A program made the position numbers and the translations under genes. From Hungatella sp. UBA5385 (lineage in GTDB: Bacteria > Bacillota > Clostridia > Lachnospirales > Lachnospiraceae): DNA of 57,612 nucleotides. Below, in pieces: positions 41,450 through 50,546 of this stretch. The stretch spans positions 962 through 58,573 of the forward strand of contig DHOR01000038.1 of the NCBI GenBank assembly GCA_002409995.1. Direction: 5' to 3'. Under the pieces are notes generated by a model. It searched no databases. It was not told where the DNA came from and worked only from the letters and a program-made list of their open reading frames with translations. The first letter of the stretch is position 1, and every line of letters begins with the position of its first letter.

Positions 41450-42427
41450 CTACGCTTCTTCTTTTCCCAAAAATGCTATATGAATTGCTTCCGATATTGT
41501 AAAGCTTAACTCCTTAACAGTTTCATCAATATCAGGAGGTGTTACATAGAGAGGACCAAATTCCGGTTCCAGAAGCTCACGGATCAAAGCATATTGCTCA
41601 TCAGTACTCATACTCTCCATATACTCACCCATTCCCTTTGTTGCCATATCTTCTGTAAGCGCTCCAATCATGGCAGTAACTGTATCAAGGACAATGGCTG
41701 CCGCTCCTACTACAGTGGGAACACCGATGGCAATCACAGGAACACCCAGGCTTTCCTTTGTCAGACTGTGACGGTTGTTGCCAACACCTGAACCGGGGTG
41801 AATGCCTGTATCTGTCAACTGAATAGTAGTTCCAAGACGTCTTACACTTCTGGCAGCCAGAGCATCGATAGCTATAATTAAGTCAGGGCTTGTTTCTTTT
41901 ATAATTCCTTTTAGAATCTCTGCACTTTCCATTCCTGTCTGTGCCATAACTCCAGGAGTAATGCCGGTGATTATGGGCATATTGCGGCCTTTCCAGAATT
42001 CATCTCCATACTCCACCTTTAAATGTCTGGTTACCTGAATATGGTTAAGAACCCTTGGACCCAGGGAATCCGGTGTTACTGCACGATTTCCAAGTCCAAC
42101 TACCAGAACATGAAAATCTCTGTTTGTATAATCAACGTCTTTTAACAGCCTTCCCAGTTGCTTGGCAAGCTCCTCCGATACCTCCCTGTGATAATCCTCA
42201 TCCTTTACAGAAAGTCTGTCTGCCTCCAGAGTAATATAAGATCCTTTGGGCTTGCCCATGGCTTTTACCCCATTTTCATCCAAAATCTTAACCTCAGTCA
42301 TTTTCATATGGCTGCCAGCCTGATGCCATTCCCGCAGAGAGACACCTGATATTTCTCCTCCGTCTCCAGGGAAGCTTTCCCTCTCTTCTACCGCAAGATC
42401 TGTCCTTACTTTGAATGTATTTTCCAT
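41450..42427 (-). CDS. gpr: Germination protease GPR
   Basis: 325 residues. Degrades small acid-soluble spore proteins during germination. An N-terminal propeptide (start MENTFKVRTDLAVEE) is followed by the aspartate-type hydrolase fold: VVGLGNRAVTPDSLGPRV, IITGITPGVMAQTG, IIAIDALAARSVRRLGTTIQ and TGIHPGSGVGNNR. Together with spoIIP it shows that the organism sporulates. AAAGGAGG precedes the ATG. Divergent from rpsT. Confidence 0.96.
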   Translation of the reverse strand: MENTFKVRTDLAVEERESFPGDGGEISGVSLREWHQAGSHMKMTEVKILDENGVKAMGKPKGSYITLEADRLSVKDEDYHREVSEELAKQLGRLLKDVDYTNRDFHVLVVGLGNRAVTPDSLGPRVLNHIQVTRHLKVEYGDEFWKGRNMPIITGITPGVMAQTGMESAEILKGIIKETSPDLIIAIDALAARSVRRLGTTIQLTDTGIHPGSGVGNNRHSLTKESLGVPVIAIGVPTVVGAAAIVLDTVTAMIGALTEDMATKGMGEYMESMSTDEQYALIRELLEPEFGPLYVTPPDIDETVKELSFTISEAIHIAFLGKEEA

Positions 42428-42485
42428 TTCTGCCTCCTTTCTATCATTTCTATGGTATTTTCTGCAAAAATACAGGAATTATGTA

Positions 42486-42514
42486 TTGACATAAGCAAGG
42501 TTATCCTATAAAAT
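42486..42514 (+). promoter_or_regulatory. Sigma-A promoter of rpsT
   Basis: TTGACA (42486-42491), 17-base spacer, TAAAAT (42509-42514), leaving a leader of about 85 bases before the rpsT start. Confidence 0.65.
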
Positions 42515-42605
42515 ACAATGGTATGTTTACATTGAACTGTCCGTGTCCAGACTTTGATGCAAAACAAAGAACTTATCATATATCATAAAATTGGAGGTGT
42601 ACAGA

Positions 42606-42869
42606 TTGGCTAACATTAAATCTGCAAAGAAAAGAATATTAATTAACGAGACTAAGGCTGCTAGAAATAAAGCGATCAGATCAAGAGTGAAGACTACAGT
42701 TAAGAAGGTAGACGCTGCTATTACTGCCGGTGACAAGGCTGCTGCACAGGTATCATTAGTAGACGCTATCAGCGAAATTGAGAGAGCAACTTCTAAGGGA
42801 GTATATCATAAGAATACTGCTTCCAGAAAAGTTTCCAGAATCACTAAGGCTGTTAACGCAATGGCTTAA
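42606..42869 (+). CDS. rpsT: 30S ribosomal protein S20
   Basis: 87 residues. Binds 16S rRNA in the body of the small subunit. The N-terminus (M)ANIKSAKKRILINETK is the family hallmark, followed by lysine/arginine-rich helices. The start is TTG at 42606, with GGAGG about 8 bases upstream; a frame opening at 42591 would add five non-homologous residues. A UUG start is also used by E. coli rpsT, where S20 represses its own translation. Plus-strand, divergent from gpr, as in Bacillus. Confidence 0.96.
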   Translation: MANIKSAKKRILINETKAARNKAIRSRVKTTVKKVDAAITAGDKAAAQVSLVDAISEIERATSKGVYHKNTASRKVSRITKAVNAMA

Positions 42870-42882
42870 TTATAAAGACTTG

Positions 42883-42920
42883 AACCCCATTCAGAATAAC
42901 CCACTGGATGGGGGTTTTTT
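42883..42920 (+). terminator. Terminator of rpsT
   Basis: AACCCCATTCAG pairs imperfectly with CTGGATGGGGGTT, followed by a run of six T. Confidence 0.85.
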
Positions 42921-42941
42921 ATATGAGTATGGCTCATATGC

Positions 42942-42993
42942 AAAGACTGATACGCTGTGGCTAAGTTAAAAAAGCCGCTTCGTATCAGTCTTT
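42942..42993 (-). terminator. Hairpin after the 43.0 kb membrane protein gene
   Basis: Perfect 13-base stem AAAGACTGATACG/CGTATCAGTCTTT (42942-42954 and 42981-42993) with an inner AGCGGC/GCC pairing, starting 15 bases beyond the stop codon. A further small hairpin ATATGAG/CTCATAT lies at 42921-42939. It probably ends the long 57-43 kb transcription unit. Confidence 0.65.
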
Positions 42994-43007
42994 CTCATGT
43001 TCCATAT

Positions 43008-43814
43008 TTATCTGGATATCCTCAAAAAATATTCATTAATTCCTTCATAAAACCCTATTGTCACAATGGTTTTCTCCTCCCCTCTTCCCGGAAACTCATA
43101 TTTTCTGGAATAAGTTGCCGTCTCCATAAGAGGATTATCTGCTTCATAGGGAACAGGAGCAGGAAGCTCCATATATTCGCTCCATAATTCTATTACCTTA
43201 TCAGGATCAATCTCATCCCACATCAGCTCACTGCGCACATAAAATTCATATATTTTACCGCTGTCAGCGTCTATGTACGCTTCTATTAATCGATTTTTCT
43301 TATCTGCGTTCATCTGAATATCAGACAAGCTTATCTTCCACACTGCAATGTTATTTCTTGGCTCTAAAACATCAATTGCCGAATAGAGAACACCCTGATA
43401 TGTATCTGATTTCACTGATCTTAATGTATCAGGCAGTAACTTCATTTTCTTTAAAGCCACCAGCTCCTGATTAACATTTTCATAAAGTTCCTCGTCTGTA
43501 ATCTCCTGTTCAGAAGGATTTCTGTGATTGATAATAAATGCAAAGGTGCTTAAATCAGTTCCTGAGCCTTGTCCAGTTACCTCATTGTCCAGCTGTTTCT
43601 GGGTGCTTAAGCTTTTGGATAATACATATAGCTTTTCCCCGGCATCCAGTTCATACCGGTATCCCTCTTCTTCCATCTCTATATTCTCAGCGTGGAGTTC
43701 ATTTAATATTGCCTTGTCTTTATAACCGGATAACAGCTCAGGTCCCATAATGGAAAATACCACAATCATGGCTGCTGCCAGTAAAAGAAGGAGGCTTCTT
43801 CTCGTAATCTTCAT
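43008..43814 (-). CDS. Membrane-anchored protein of a two-component cassette, unknown
   Basis: 268 residues. One N-terminal hydrophobic segment (about 7-25) acts as signal anchor, leaving an extracytoplasmic domain. The middle has a surface-exposed QKQLDNEVTGQGSG stretch, and YIDADSGKIYEFYVRSE suggests a PepSY/YycH-like beta fold, although I cannot assign a family. It is the last gene after a response regulator and kinase (4-base gap to the kinase), so it may modulate the kinase from outside. GGAGG precedes the ATG. Confidence 0.8.
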   Translation of the reverse strand: MKITRRSLLLLLAAAMIVVFSIMGPELLSGYKDKAILNELHAENIEMEEEGYRYELDAGEKLYVLSKSLSTQKQLDNEVTGQGSGTDLSTFAFIINHRNPSEQEITDEELYENVNQELVALKKMKLLPDTLRSVKSDTYQGVLYSAIDVLEPRNNIAVWKISLSDIQMNADKKNRLIEAYIDADSGKIYEFYVRSELMWDEIDPDKVIELWSEYMELPAPVPYEADNPLMETATYSRKYEFPGRGEEKTIVTIGFYEGINEYFLRISR

Positions 43815-43818
43815 TCCA

Positions 43819-45246
43819 TCAACCTCCCCATCTTTCTGTCCGGTCTATATAGGCTACCGGAAGGACAAAGCTGATGCAGGAGCCTTTTCCCGGAGAGCTT
43901 TCTATTTCCAGACTGCTGTTATGAAGCTGCAGAATCTCAGCACAGAGAGCAAGTCCCAAACCTGCACCGTTTTTGCTTCTGGCGCGGGATTTGTCCACCA
44001 TATAGAATGCCTTGGTAATCTTATTCTGTTCTTCCTCAGGAATTCCGATTCCATAGTCTCTCACTGCAAACCGATAGCCGTTCTCTTTTAATATCCCTCT
44101 GACTTTAATAGGGCTTCCAGGCTCAGATGCCTTACACCCGTTATCCAGAATGTTGATCAGAACAGACAACAGCAGGTCAGGGTCTGCCTCCACCATCGCC
44201 TTATCGTAGGTAAACTGCATATTCACCCTTTTATTTACAACATACATCTGATAGAGATTCCGAAACATGGTGTCTACAAAAACAGGCTGCAATCGAATCT
44301 CACTACGTTTGGTAACCATAATCTCCAGCAAGCGGAAGGACATAGCCTCCAGACGTTTTCCCTCTGTATAGATGTAATTGGCTGACATAAAGCTTTTTTC
44401 TTCATCAAGCCTGCGGGAACGGAGCATATCTGCGTATCCAATAATGGCTGTCAAAGGGGTTTTTAGCTCATGGGCAAATGCTGCCACAAAATCTTCTCTT
44501 GAGCGAATCTCCTCCTCCAGCATGCTGATATTATCTTCCAGCGCATTAGCCATGTTGTTAAAATCAGTTGTCAGCTGTCCCAGCTCGTCATTAGTAACCT
44601 GTCTTGCCCTGTAATCATAATTGCCCTGTGCCATTCTCTTGGTTGCACGGGTGAGAAGACGAATAGGTCTTGTGAGCCACAGGGAGATAAAGTACATAAC
44701 GATCATACCGAAGATGAGCATAATCACAGTAACTCTGCGGTATACGGAAAATCCCATGGACCGCTCCTTAAACACCTCAGACACATCCTTCATAGTCTCT
44801 AAAAACAGGGTTCTGTCAAGAGCATTAACTGTAGCACCTGTCTGGATATAATAGCCGCCTCCCTCCTGAATCAGCCGATAACTCCTGGTACCTTCTGTAG
44901 CCTGTGCCGGAAGCCCCTCATCTGCAAAAAATCCATGGCTTGCATAAAGAACCTTATGATTTTCATCGGTAATTCTCAGCAGTCTCCCTGTACTCTGTCC
45001 ACCGGTTTCCAGATTATAAGCAATCTGCTCCACAGTCTGATCCTGTAACACATCATATTTTGCAGGCACATTAAGGGCTGCTGTCTCAAGGGCAAAACGG
45101 AGAATGCTGTTTTCATCAAGTGCCTGGCGAACCTCTCGTTCCAGAGAAGTCTGAAACACGTTATCAACAAAGTAATATCCACTAAATCCAAAACCGATTG
45201 CCATCACTACCAGAGTGCACAGAAGAAGCTTTAAGGAGAACTTCAT
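43819..45246 (-). CDS. Sensor histidine kinase of the FG-GAP cassette
   Basis: 475 residues. Membrane segment 1 (about 5-28), extracytoplasmic sensor of about 140 residues, membrane segment 2 (about 172-192), HAMP (about 193-245), HisKA with phospho-acceptor His259 in FAHELKTPLTAI, and an HATPase domain with DNGCKAS (N box), DYGIGIP and GAGLGLALC. ATG at 45246 is chosen over the frame opening at 45333: it overlaps the regulator stop as ATGA, with GAGGTGA upstream. Pairs with the response regulator immediately upstream. Confidence 0.93.
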   Translation of the reverse strand: MKFSLKLLLCTLVVMAIGFGFSGYYFVDNVFQTSLEREVRQALDENSILRFALETAALNVPAKYDVLQDQTVEQIAYNLETGGQSTGRLLRITDENHKVLYASHGFFADEGLPAQATEGTRSYRLIQEGGGYYIQTGATVNALDRTLFLETMKDVSEVFKERSMGFSVYRRVTVIMLIFGMIVMYFISLWLTRPIRLLTRATKRMAQGNYDYRARQVTNDELGQLTTDFNNMANALEDNISMLEEEIRSREDFVAAFAHELKTPLTAIIGYADMLRSRRLDEEKSFMSANYIYTEGKRLEAMSFRLLEIMVTKRSEIRLQPVFVDTMFRNLYQMYVVNKRVNMQFTYDKAMVEADPDLLLSVLINILDNGCKASEPGSPIKVRGILKENGYRFAVRDYGIGIPEEEQNKITKAFYMVDKSRARSKNGAGLGLALCAEILQLHNSSLEIESSPGKGSCISFVLPVAYIDRTERWGG

Positions 45247-45932
45247 GGCATCACCTCTAATCGGTATCCCACCTTGTAAACAGCAACAAGGCGGGGAGAA
45301 TCTGCTGCGCTGCCACTGTCTCCATGATCCCATTTAAGCTTTCTGCGAAGTCTCTGAACATGAAGATCCAAAGTCCTGGTATCGCCAAAATACTCTCCCT
45401 CCCAGACCTTCTCATACAGAGTTTCCCTGAAAAGAGCTATATTCTTATTCTTCATAAACAGCACTAAAAGACCGTACTCCTTATTTGTAAGCTCTACTGC
45501 ACGCCCCGCTTTTGTCACAGTTCTTGCCTCAGTATCCACCATCACATCTCCTGCGCTCAGCTGAAGCTGTGTTTTGTTATATCTGCGGAGAACTGCCTCC
45601 ACTCTCGCCACCAGCTCCACAATATCAAATGGTTTGACAAGATAGTCATCTGCTCCCAGCTTTAATCCTTTTACTCTGTCTTTTACCTCATGCCTTGCCG
45701 TAATAAATATGACAGGGATTTCCAGAGGGCGTATGTATTCCATAATATCGTATCCATCAATCCCAGGCAGCATAATATCCAGAAGAATTAAATCAAAACG
45801 ATTCTCTTCGATCAGCCCCAGGGCCTCTATTCCGTCCTGAACTGCCATACAGTGATAACCTGCAGCAGTCAGGTTAAAATCAATTAAATCACAAATAGGT
45901 TTTTCATCATCTACAATCAGTATTTTAATCAT
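45243..45932 (-). CDS. OmpR/PhoB-family response regulator
   Basis: 229 residues. Receiver domain with acidic pocket VDDE (residues 7-10), phospho-acceptor Asp52 in LLDIMLP, and Lys100 in DYLVKPF. The C-terminal winged helix contains VELTNKEYGLLVLF and TRTLDLHVQRLRRKL. ATG at 45932 is preferred over the frame opening at 45974, because it gives the standard MIKILIVDDE start; the upstream gene overlaps it by 8 bases. Targets are unknown, but its own operon is a candidate. Confidence 0.95.
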   Translation of the reverse strand: MIKILIVDDEKPICDLIDFNLTAAGYHCMAVQDGIEALGLIEENRFDLILLDIMLPGIDGYDIMEYIRPLEIPVIFITARHEVKDRVKGLKLGADDYLVKPFDIVELVARVEAVLRRYNKTQLQLSAGDVMVDTEARTVTKAGRAVELTNKEYGLLVLFMKNKNIALFRETLYEKVWEGEYFGDTRTLDLHVQRLRRKLKWDHGDSGSAADSPRLVAVYKVGYRLEVMP

Positions 45933-47070
45933 TGTTTTCACCCCACCCCCAATAATTCCGTGCCTGTTTTTCAATCTCCTCTAAAGTATCGCTTTCTGTG
46001 CACTGATATCTGCTCTTTACCTCTGTATCAGGGAAAAAGCCGTTTGACCTTTGGTAATAAATGGAGTAATCCGTCTGGCTGCTGTATACATTATCCGTTT
46101 CCTCAAAGCTGTAATGTGCCATAATAACTATATCCTTCAAACCATCTCCATCAATATCCTTACAGCTTAATCCTTTTAGCTCACGCAGATTTTCATACTC
46201 TCCCATAGGCTGAAAGCTCCATACAATATAGCCCTGCTCATTGACCAGGTAAATCATGAATACTGAATATTCCGCCATTCGGTAAGTGCCTGGAACTACT
46301 GAAAGTCGACCCCATTTTTCAAAATTAGTCAGATAGCTTTGTTCTGTACTAATTTGAAATCCGTGATCTTTTAGTTCCTCCAAAGTAGTGGCTGTATACA
46401 GAAATTCTGTTGAATTACCTTGCACCAGATAGGAAGTCATGAATTTGATGCTCTTATTCATATTGTAACGGTTTACCTTTTCGGACAGTCTGTAATCCCT
46501 GTAGAACACCGGCTCTTTCTTCTCACGTTCTGTTGTATTGCCATGTAAGGGATTTTGAAACAGCACATCTCCTACTTTATAGATTTTTCCTGCATAAGCT
46601 CCTGTCTGATTTTCGCAAAATGTAATCAGCAGTATATCTGTCAGCCCATCTTCATTGACATCCTGAAAGGAAACTGCAGCAAAACCTTTGTTTGGCTGAT
46701 TCATCTCTCCCTGGCTGCGGTTATTAGTCTCCAGCTGATCTGTTTTATAGAGAATCTCCCCATTATTTTTAACCAAAAATACAGCCATGCGGTTGTAAGC
46801 GCTGTCCATGGCTGGGATAAATAAAACTTCTCCGTAATCCCTTAGAGAAACAGGGAACGTATGATTATCAATGATATGAAAACCATTTCCCTCTATATCC
46901 GTTTTTGTTTTTATCTGGTCAAAACGGGTACAATAGTTCTCATATTGATCCTTAACAACTGCTGAATCTTCTGCCGCAGACAGAGAAATGGACATATATA
47001 GACTGATTAATATGACAAATACTGCTGCTCCGGCTTTTCTTAAGTTTTTTATAAATCTCTTCTTTTTCAA
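45925..47070 (-). CDS. Secreted FG-GAP/VCBS-like protein heading a two-component cassette
   Basis: 381 residues. A signal peptide (about 1-33, ending SLSAA) is followed by a domain with two calcium-type loops, DVNEDGLTD and DIDGDGLKD, each in an FG-GAP-like beta context (NEDGLTDILLITF and DGDGLKDIVIMAHY). This suggests a beta-propeller-like extracellular sensor or ligand-binding protein; no catalytic residues are evident. The start is TTG at 47070, with GGGAGA 7 bases upstream. The end overlaps the response regulator start, and the gene lies 34 bases after holA. Likely supplies the outside signal to the kinase (inference). Confidence 0.8.
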   Translation of the reverse strand: MKKKRFIKNLRKAGAAVFVILISLYMSISLSAAEDSAVVKDQYENYCTRFDQIKTKTDIEGNGFHIIDNHTFPVSLRDYGEVLFIPAMDSAYNRMAVFLVKNNGEILYKTDQLETNNRSQGEMNQPNKGFAAVSFQDVNEDGLTDILLITFCENQTGAYAGKIYKVGDVLFQNPLHGNTTEREKKEPVFYRDYRLSEKVNRYNMNKSIKFMTSYLVQGNSTEFLYTATTLEELKDHGFQISTEQSYLTNFEKWGRLSVVPGTYRMAEYSVFMIYLVNEQGYIVWSFQPMGEYENLRELKGLSCKDIDGDGLKDIVIMAHYSFEETDNVYSSQTDYSIYYQRSNGFFPDTEVKSRYQCTESDTLEEIEKQARNYWGWGENND

Positions 47071-47104
47071 ATGTATCTCCCAATTGTGTTCTTTCTTCTA
47101 TTCC

Positions 47105-48076
47105 CTAATATTTCCTCGTCAGCAGCAATTCCACTGCCATTCTGTCATTTAACCGCCCTGTTTTCACAGCTTCCTCTGTCTCAACACAAAGATTTACATA
47201 AGATAATATCTGTTCTTTGGAAAAGCTTCTTGCCTGAGGCATCATCTTACCTGCTGCAAATGGCGGAACCTTTATTCTGGAAGCAATTCCGTTCTTGTCC
47301 ATTCCCTTTCCCATCAGTTCCTTAACCTGTAAAAGCTGATTAAACTGTCTTGCTATTAAAAACAGAATTCTCATAGGAGGCTCCTTTAAAGTCAGAAGGT
47401 CTTCATAGAGGTCCATAGCCTTTTTCGTCTGACGGTTGACAATGGCAGTCACCATATCAAATATCTTATTGCTGATCCGTTCTGTACAGACTGCCAATAC
47501 ATCTTCACTGGTAATCACATCTCTGCCAAGGGTATAGCTGATCAGCTTCTCAAGCTCCATACGGATATTTTCCATGTCCTCCCCTGTCATATCCAGAAAC
47601 AGCTCCATAGTCTGACCTGTAATTTTCTTCCCTTCCCTTGAAAGAATGGTTCCAGCCCACCGGGCAAGCTGGGCGCTGCTCTGCCTTGTCATTTCAGCAG
47701 CATATCCCAGTTCCTTTACCTTTTTAAACATCTTGCTCCGTTTATCCACCTCAGATTCCACAAAGATCAGACAGGTGCTGTCCGGCATCTGGGGCAGATA
47801 TTCTACCAGCTCATCGGAAGTACTTTTAAAAAAGCCGCTATCCTCCACCAGAATCAGGCGTTTATCTGTAAAAAATGGCATAGTATCAGCAAGACCAATT
47901 AACTCATGAACATTGATTCCCTTTCCTTCAAAATGGTTAAAGTTCATGGTGTCATCGCCTGCAATAGCCGTTTTCATCTGATTTTTATAGCTGGTTCTTA
48001 AAAAAGCCTCTTCTCCGTAGATTAAATAGACCGTTTTAAAATTTTTATCCTTAATATCCTGAGCAAGTGTCTGCAT
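47105..48076 (-). CDS. holA: DNA polymerase III delta subunit (clamp loader)
   Basis: 323 residues. Opens the beta clamp in the clamp-loader complex. The N-terminus QDIKDKNFKTVYLIYGEEAFLR and the AAA-like core (MPFFTDKRLILVEDSGFF, ILSREGKKITGQT) are typical of Firmicute YqeN. ATG at 48076 is chosen, about 9 bases after AAGGAAGG; ATG at 48085 touches that site, and the frame opening at 48187 would overlap comEC. Follows comEC by 16 bases, the ancestral order. Confidence 0.93.
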   Translation of the reverse strand: MQTLAQDIKDKNFKTVYLIYGEEAFLRTSYKNQMKTAIAGDDTMNFNHFEGKGINVHELIGLADTMPFFTDKRLILVEDSGFFKSTSDELVEYLPQMPDSTCLIFVESEVDKRSKMFKKVKELGYAAEMTRQSSAQLARWAGTILSREGKKITGQTMELFLDMTGEDMENIRMELEKLISYTLGRDVITSEDVLAVCTERISNKIFDMVTAIVNRQTKKAMDLYEDLLTLKEPPMRILFLIARQFNQLLQVKELMGKGMDKNGIASRIKVPPFAAGKMMPQARSFSKEQILSYVNLCVETEEAVKTGRLNDRMAVELLLTRKY

Positions 48077-48092
48077 ATTGTACATCCTTCCT

Positions 48093-50546
48093 TTATTCCT
48101 GATTTTTATTATACTGTGAGAAATCCTGTCCGTCAATGCAGGTATCAAACCGTATTTCCCTTCCATCACTTTCCAGTAGTAATGCACCTGAGGTTTGTGT
48201 CATCAGTGTGGTTATCTTCTGATTCTTAAGTCTGTCTGTTACTTCTTTATGCGGGTGACCATAGCTGTTATCTTCCTTGCAGGATATTACTGCCCATCTT
48301 AAATTCATTGCCTGAAGAAATGATTCACTTGATGATGTTTTGGAGCCGTGGTGTGCTACTTTTAACAGATTGATTGAGGAGAGCTGAGTTGATCCTGATT
48401 TAGTTTTAATATCCTGCATATATCGCAGCAATCTCTCCTCCCCCTGTAAGCTCATATCCCCTGTAAACAGCATATGTAAATCTCCATAATCCATTTTCAG
48501 CACCAGAGATTCCTCATTTGCATCAGAAGGTACATCCTCTTCTCCGGGATACAAACAGGTAATTCCCAGATTTCCTGCTGTAAACTTATCTCCTGTTTTT
48601 ACATAATCCACCTGAGTTCCTTTTTGCTCTGCAAGTTCTTTTAATCGGATCAGGCTTTCATTTTCCCTGCCATGCCAGGGGAGCAGCAGAACTTTGATCT
48701 TAATATCCTCACTATGTTCCAGAAGATACTTAATCCCGCTTATATGATCCTCATCTCCATGGCTGATAAATGAATAGTCAATAGAGGAGATTCCGTAATA
48801 CTTGAGAAATGGTTCCAGAGTATACTCTCCCAAACCTTTATTGCTGGTACTCCCACAGTCCACAAGAACTGTATGAGTCCCATGCTGCAGCAGAATCCCA
48901 TCTCCTTGCCCTACATCAAGAAATACTGTCCTTAGATCTTTAACAGGAACAGGGCGAAAACATAGAATGGCTGTACAATAGCATAAGGCCATTAAAAAAT
49001 ATCGGTATATGTAAACTCTGGTTTTCTTTTGGTTCTCCCCTATCTCCGCCTTCCCAGTCCTGCTGATTCCATACAGTATACAAAATACCACCACTATATA
49101 CAGACCAATCCGTAAAACAGAAGGTCTCCCAAGCACCACATTATGATAAGGAAGTATCTCCGTCTGCAGGCACAACCACTGATACAGCTCCAGAATATAA
49201 TGTCCAGCCCCAGCTGCGCCAACTCCCAGCAGAGGCATTATCCCCCCAAGGAATATAATCAGAAGTCCAGAACAAAGAACACCCCCCATCAGCGGAATCA
49301 CAAGGAAATTAAGGAGAATTCCATAAACAGGAACCTGATAAAAGTGATATAACACAATAGGAAGGGTAATTATTTGAATTCCCATAGAAGCACTTACTGT
49401 ACCGGCTATTTTCCCATCTCCCAGCCATTTCTTCAGTATTGGTCCTGCTGTTCCGATGGCAAGTACTGCACCAAAGGACAGCTGGACACCGCCCTGAGTC
49501 AGAAGGAAGGGATTGCTATAACCCAGAATCAGAGCTGCAAGGCTTACTGCCGACAGAAGATCATAGGTTCTTCCTGCCCAGCTTGCCAGGAATCCCAAAG
49601 ACAGCATGATTCCAGCCCTGACCACAGAAGGCTGACTGCCAGTAAGTATTCCATAGCAGAATATCATGGCTGCACCGGTTACTCCTGAGCCTAAGAATCC
49701 AAGCCCTATTCTGCGAAATATCTTATACAGGCCCATACCCATAAACGACATATGAAGACCGCTGATTGCCAGCAGATGAGCGATGCCGTTTTTCTGATAA
49801 AGCTTCTTAATATCCTGATCCAGACCAGTCTTATCCCCCAGAACTGCTGCACAAAAAACACCTGCATCTTCTGGTTCTGCCAAACTGTTGATTCTATTAG
49901 CAGCATACCTTCTGATACTATAGAGCAACTGAGGAAGAGGTGTATAGCTGCAATCAACAACCACCAGATTTTCTGCTTCCAGTCTGCAATCAATAAGAAG
50001 TGCCTTATAATAGGACTTTGAATCAAACTCACCGGGATTCCTGGGAGCTTCAAAGGCTGTTAATTGTCCTTCCACCCTGACCAGCTGCCCTATTTTAAGA
50101 ATTTTCACAACTTCCGTATCCCTCTCTTTTGACAGAAAAACCTGAATTACCGGAATCTTATCCAGTCCCATCTCTATTTTTCGCTCATGCTCCACCATAT
50201 TCTCTTCTAAAATAATGGAATATACCTTTTCCTTCTCACTGATCTCCCTGACTGTTCCTTCCACAATGACATAACTCTGATCCCATTTATCCACAGTCTC
50301 CTGACGCAGATTCCACATTCTGCTGCACTGCTTTCCTCTTACCATACCCAGAAGCAACATACCCAGGAACACAAAAAGCAGAGGCGCAATCACACGGACT
50401 GCACTTCTGCTTCTCTTACAATATAAAACTACACCAATTCCCGCTGCCAGAAGCAGCAAAACCCAAAACCAAGATGTCAGAGATAGCAGAATGATAGTCT
50501 CTCCAAGTACGAATCCCCCTGCAATCAGACATAATGGGCGTTTTAT
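48093..50546 (-). CDS. comEC: DNA uptake channel ComEC/Rec2 (apparent AUA start)
   Basis: Membrane channel that imports single-stranded DNA during natural transformation. It has an N-terminal OB-like domain, the competence domain with about ten membrane helices, and a C-terminal metallo-beta-lactamase domain (FLDVGQGDGILLQ, VLVDCG, SHGDEDHISG). The first standard start in the frame is TTG at 50459 (788 residues). However, homology-like residues KRPLCLIAGGFVLG extend 29 codons upstream, to an ATA at 50546 that overlaps the preceding stop codon (ATAA) and has GGAGGAG 7 bases upstream. A TGA closes the frame further up, and no ATG, GTG or TTG intervenes. So either AUA starts translation, or the start codon has been lost. 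Confidence 0.88.
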   Translation of the reverse strand: MKRPLCLIAGGFVLGETIILLSLTSWFWVLLLLAAGIGVVLYCKRSRSAVRVIAPLLFVFLGMLLLGMVRGKQCSRMWNLRQETVDKWDQSYVIVEGTVREISEKEKVYSIILEENMVEHERKIEMGLDKIPVIQVFLSKERDTEVVKILKIGQLVRVEGQLTAFEAPRNPGEFDSKSYYKALLIDCRLEAENLVVVDCSYTPLPQLLYSIRRYAANRINSLAEPEDAGVFCAAVLGDKTGLDQDIKKLYQKNGIAHLLAISGLHMSFMGMGLYKIFRRIGLGFLGSGVTGAAMIFCYGILTGSQPSVVRAGIMLSLGFLASWAGRTYDLLSAVSLAALILGYSNPFLLTQGGVQLSFGAVLAIGTAGPILKKWLGDGKIAGTVSASMGIQIITLPIVLYHFYQVPVYGILLNFLVIPLMGGVLCSGLLIIFLGGIMPLLGVGAAGAGHYILELYQWLCLQTEILPYHNVVLGRPSVLRIGLYIVVVFCILYGISRTGKAEIGENQKKTRVYIYRYFLMALCYCTAILCFRPVPVKDLRTVFLDVGQGDGILLQHGTHTVLVDCGSTSNKGLGEYTLEPFLKYYGISSIDYSFISHGDEDHISGIKYLLEHSEDIKIKVLLLPWHGRENESLIRLKELAEQKGTQVDYVKTGDKFTAGNLGITCLYPGEEDVPSDANEESLVLKMDYGDLHMLFTGDMSLQGEERLLRYMQDIKTKSGSTQLSSINLLKVAHHGSKTSSSESFLQAMNLRWAVISCKEDNSYGHPHKEVTDRLKNQKITTLMTQTSGALLLESDGREIRFDTCIDGQDFSQYNKNQE

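Noticed and set aside
42428..42485. Sporulation sigma-G promoter for gpr
   Set aside because: Loose matches to a -35/-10 pair exist upstream of gpr, but none is good enough to report.
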